Part shown: positions 17,753-20,570 of the stretch, in pieces
How positions within the stretch are numbered: position 1 is the first letter of the stretch
How the letters are laid out: every line of letters begins with the position of its first letter
From: Ectocarpus siliculosus
Taxonomy: Eukaryota > Sar > Phaeophyceae > Ectocarpales > Ectocarpaceae
DNA: 20,570 nucleotides
Reading direction: 5' to 3'
Assembly: GCA_000310025.1 (NCBI GenBank)
Contig: FN648848.1
Coordinates: 1,327 to 21,896 of the forward strand
Translations under genes and position numbers: made by a program
Notes under the pieces: generated by a model
What the model saw: only the letters and a program-made list of their open reading frames with translations
The model's database searches: none
What the model was told of the DNA's origin: nothing

Positions 17753-18311
17753 CATTGCGAAACTTTGTGCACACAGAAACCAGAGTGGTCTCTGCTGCTG
17801 TTGGCGTCTGGTATGCGTCAGTTGCAGCGCCCAGGCTCCCGCCTGATGTGTGTCGGTCTCTGAACTGGTTGGTTCGAATGAATGCGGTGCGCCCAGAAGA
17901 AAAAGCGGCGTAATTGCCAAAATTACTCGAAAATAGACAAGACGCCAAGTAGGCGCCGAGTTAAATGGAGACAGCTGATTGGCGGACGCCAAGTTAAATC
18001 TGTCCCGGTGGCTTTTTTTGCTGCCGATTTATTCGTCTCAAGAGACAAAAGCAAGAGAAAACAGAGTTCATAAGCACAGGGCGTAAAGGTGTCTACCCGA
18101 TCAGCTCTATACCAGCAGTATATCACGCCACAGATATGGGGGCTTTTGTGGGATAAAGCAGATGTCTCCGACCAAACCAGTTCGGTGGCGGTTCTGCATG
18201 TGTGAATTCTGATGAGTTGCAAGCGAGCCATATATCACCCTTTCCAGACAGAGTCAACCGCTCACAAGCACCAAGGCAAGGTATGAACACATTCCCGAAA
18301 AACTCCTCGTG
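17753..18311. other. Spacer without a supported gene
   Basis: Contains two related short segments, GACGCCAAGTAGG with GAGTTAAAT (about 17940) and GACGCCAAGTTAAATCTG (about 17985). No gene is recognised apart from the speculative exon mentioned for 17675. Confidence 0.35.
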
Positions 18312-18398
18312 CTGACATTATGGGGGGTTCACGTGGGACGTCCCCATGCCCCACAAGCGTCCCATGCGACGTCCCACGTGAACGCCCTAGAATGTCGG
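18312..18398. repeat. Long hairpin (inverted repeat)
   Basis: Perfect 15-bp arms GTTCACGTGGGACGT (18327-18341) and ACGTCCCACGTGAAC (18369-18383) are extended on the inside by CCCCATG/CATGCG and on the outside by GACATT (18313-18318) opposite AATGTC (18391-18396). Together they give arms of about 36 nt around a short loop. Each arm itself contains the CACGTG palindrome. It could be a tiny foldback element, a structured RNA precursor or a protein-binding palindrome. Confidence 0.85.
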
Positions 18399-20216
18399 TA
18401 CCCCGAAACCTCCGGGACAAGAAGTTTCATTTCGTCCGGCACTAACAACTCGTAATCTTCTTCGGGGTGTAGCGCTTCACACTTGAAGCTGCCTTCTGCA
18501 ACAACACCGTAGGTACGTGACACATCGTCACCCATTCCGTGGGTGGCACTTGCCACCAATGAACCACACGAGGTTTGGAGCGAGCAAATCTCTCTCGCCA
18601 GTGCGCGCACACAAACGCAACAACTCCTGCAACACATACTGTCGACTACACACGCACAAATAAAGAAACCCATTTTCGCTAGAATACGCGAGTTTCCTAC
18701 GACTGTCTCCGAACGCGCGCGCACACACCCACAAGGCGTTGAAATGCCACAATTAGGTCTAGAGATACACCCTCTGCCCGAATGGAGTCTCTTTATCACC
18801 ATCACACCTGTAACAACATCGTGTCTATTCCTCGTGTCCCACCCGCCGAGCGGAACACGCCCTTCTGTCGGCTGCTGCTGTGACCGTGCGCATTCTTGAG
18901 ATGCTCCAAACCACTGGCTAGCATCCTGCTGCCCACCACGACGACGACCACCCCAGGCGGGCGGTACAGACGTGACACAACCCGCCTCCCTCCCGCCAAC
19001 AAGCTTGCTCACCTCAAGACTCGCTCTAGAGGTCACATCCGCCATGTTTGAGGAAGGCCTGCGTCTTCCCGCTCCGCACACGGGAGTCGCTGACACGCCG
19101 AGCTCTCGGAGATATATGCCGACAGACGCTTTGTCTTCGAGCGTTCAATAGACCCTCTCCCTTAAAAATTGCATCCCACCAAAACAACGCCTCATAATAC
19201 GCGGCACGGTTTTTCCACTTCCAAACAACGACAAGGCGCCAAACGCCCCAACCCGCCCTCCGAGCTGGGTAGACCACTGATGCTGCTGCCAACACTCATT
19301 ATCCCGGCCCATTTCCAGCAACACATGCCCGACAAGAACACTCAGTCGTGACCGTTGAAAGTTGATCTTTGTTAAAAAACGCATGCCCATATCCCTCCTC
19401 GCCCGTCCTAACCTCACCCGTAGGGGGGGGGGGGTCTTACGTGTTTCGCCGGCCGAAACTGCGGTGCCCCCGCCGGACGTAGACAACCACTCCCGAAAGG
19501 AAAATCAATGACCGGAGGCCTCGCACGCAAGGGTCGTTCACCCCGATCTATGACTCTCCTCACAAAGCGCGCACCTTAGTCCCAAAGGTTTTGAATGGTC
19601 CCTCCAGGTTATTTGTTGCCTTACAACAGAATGCTATATGCGGTGTGGGATATTCGTTTTACTTGTACGCCACTTCAACCCTGTTTTGTTTTGTGTTTGT
19701 CATCGCAACAAACTCCCTCCGCCTACGAGTACAGCTCGTGCCGTGGTCTGCTTCCCCCCGGCCAAAAACGCAAAACCGTTGTGTTAGGTCACCACACCAG
19801 CCGCGCCTGGGGATGAAGGATGAAGGTCGTCCGCCAAGGCATTCGGGCGTATCAGCTCTCCTCCCTGCCGACACCTCTGCCGAAATCATCGACGGAAAAT
19901 CAGCCGTTCTTAGCTTGAAGTCAACCACGCAAAATAAACCACACACACGGATGGCGAGCTATTCCACGTGGAATTGAAATCATTCACCCTTGATTGAGAG
20001 AGCACTAGCAGAAATATCACACACCTGATGGCCGCGACCTTACTGCATGAAGATAAAACCAACCACCAGACACCCCGCCCCCCCCCCTAAAGGCGGGAAG
20101 GGATATCGTTAGGATAGACACACTAGGGAAGAATACTTTAGCCACCTTTGGCAAAGGAGGAAGGAACGATTGGCCATCGGTGATCGGTCCTGCGGGAACA
20201 ATGCTCCATCCTCTCG
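18399..20216. other. Spacer without a supported gene
   Basis: A minus-strand frame from 19096 to 18329 is Cys/Arg-rich and low in family signal. Its end (about 18410-18500, after a TTGTTGCAG acceptor on the minus strand) contains HPEEDYELLVPDEMKLLVP and might be a single real exon. Another minus frame at 19145-19390 (containing NFQRSRLSVLVGHVLLEMG) is also unrecognised. A run of 12 G lies at 19423-19434 and a long C-run near 20080. Confidence 0.35.
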
Positions 20217-20270
20217 AGGACGCGTGGTCAATGGTCTAACCGCTAAGGCATGCAAAACATAAGAATACGC
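20217..20270 (+). repeat. tRNA-like (SINE-like) repeat, copy C
   Basis: Contains TGGTCAATGGTCTAAC and AAGGCATGCAAAAC, aligning over about 55 bp with the minus-strand reading of copies A and B at 4267 and 4518, roughly three-quarters identical by eye. TGGTCAATGG fits the pol III A-box pattern. Like the other copies it ends at a C-run (20270 onward), here merging into doubtful sequence. Confidence 0.5.
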
Positions 20271-20570
20271 CCCCCCCCCCCCCTTTTGGGTCCCGTACCA
20301 AAACCAAGGCACGAAAAAAAAAAAAAATCTCCCCCCCCCCCGGGCAACCAAAAAGGGGCCAAACCAAGGCCCAACCCAAATTTAAAAGGGCCGCCTGCCA
20401 CCCCCGTTTCAACCGGGGGAAAAAAAAAAAACCTCCCCCCGCCCGAAACCCCGAAAACCCCAGGCGGAACATTTCCGTTCCGCACGCCCCCCTAAACCGG
20501 CCGGGAGAAAAAACACAAGAGTTTAAACCCCCCCCACACTCCTGACACCTAAAAAAAAAAAAAAAACCCC
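20271..20570. other. Low-complexity, probably low-quality contig end
   Basis: The last 300 bases are dominated by stretched homopolymers (C, A and G runs of 5 to 16) and doublets or triplets such as CCAAAACCAAGG and GGGGCCAAACC, unlike the rest of the window. This resembles base-calling failure at a read or contig end rather than biology. Any open frame here should be ignored. Confidence 0.7.

Noticed and set aside
18329-19096. 255-codon minus-strand frame as a whole gene
   Set aside because: Most of it is Arg/Cys/Ser-rich without domain or homology that I can see, and it ends inside a hairpin. Only a short terminal part is worth a look.
20236-20495. Open frames in the last 300 bases
   Set aside because: They translate homopolymer runs (poly-Pro, poly-Phe, poly-Gly) in probable low-quality sequence.

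Overview
The window looks like a gene-poor stretch of a eukaryotic nuclear genome, most likely a brown alga (Phaeophyceae) or a close stramenopile relative. Three things point that way. There is a protein with C-X4-C-X16-C-X2-H repeats, the EsV-1-7 cysteine motif named from the Ectocarpus virus EsV-1 and expanded in brown algae. The one clearly recognisable metabolic gene is split by long GT-AG introns. The spacers are full of dispersed repeats and homopolymer runs. There is no operon, no bacterial ribosome-binding site pattern and no CRISPR array.

Layout. Positions 1-5497 hold the 3' part of a plus-strand RraA-like (HMG aldolase / oxaloacetate decarboxylase family) gene. I rebuilt it from five exons (23-79, 1302-1403, 2234-2311, 4088-4189, 5366-5497). 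All five are in phase 0 and join into 156 residues ending at a stop; the N-terminal exons lie before the window. Introns 1, 2 and 3 each contain decayed copies of the neighbouring exon edge together with its splice site. Intron 4 carries two 65-bp tRNA-like repeat copies and an antisense open segment. Positions 5498-9650 are mostly unassigned, with a few weak minus-strand candidate exons; the best, at about 7921-8165, resembles an ASH/HYDIN-type Ig-like domain. Positions 9651-10658 (minus) encode the 335-residue EsV-1-7 repeat protein, with four near-identical 38-residue repeats, two divergent ones, and a basic/acidic tail.

Positions 10659-20570 hold no gene I can name. They contain an inverted-repeat family (about 12.8-14.95 kb) with a short interstitial run of telomere-like hexamers, a small terminal-inverted-repeat element (about 15.53-15.80 kb), a block of TGGGC-GCCCA palindromes (16.35-17.03 kb), a possible TATA box plus secretory first exon (17.59-17.75 kb), a strong 87-nt hairpin (18.31-18.40 kb), and a last 300 bases that look like poor-quality base calls at a contig end.

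The two confident genes have no evident functional link: one is a soluble metabolic enzyme, the other probably a nuclear, metal-binding regulatory protein. The most interesting signals are the repeated birth and decay of exon-edge duplicates in the RraA gene and the homogenised repeat array in the EsV-1-7 gene.
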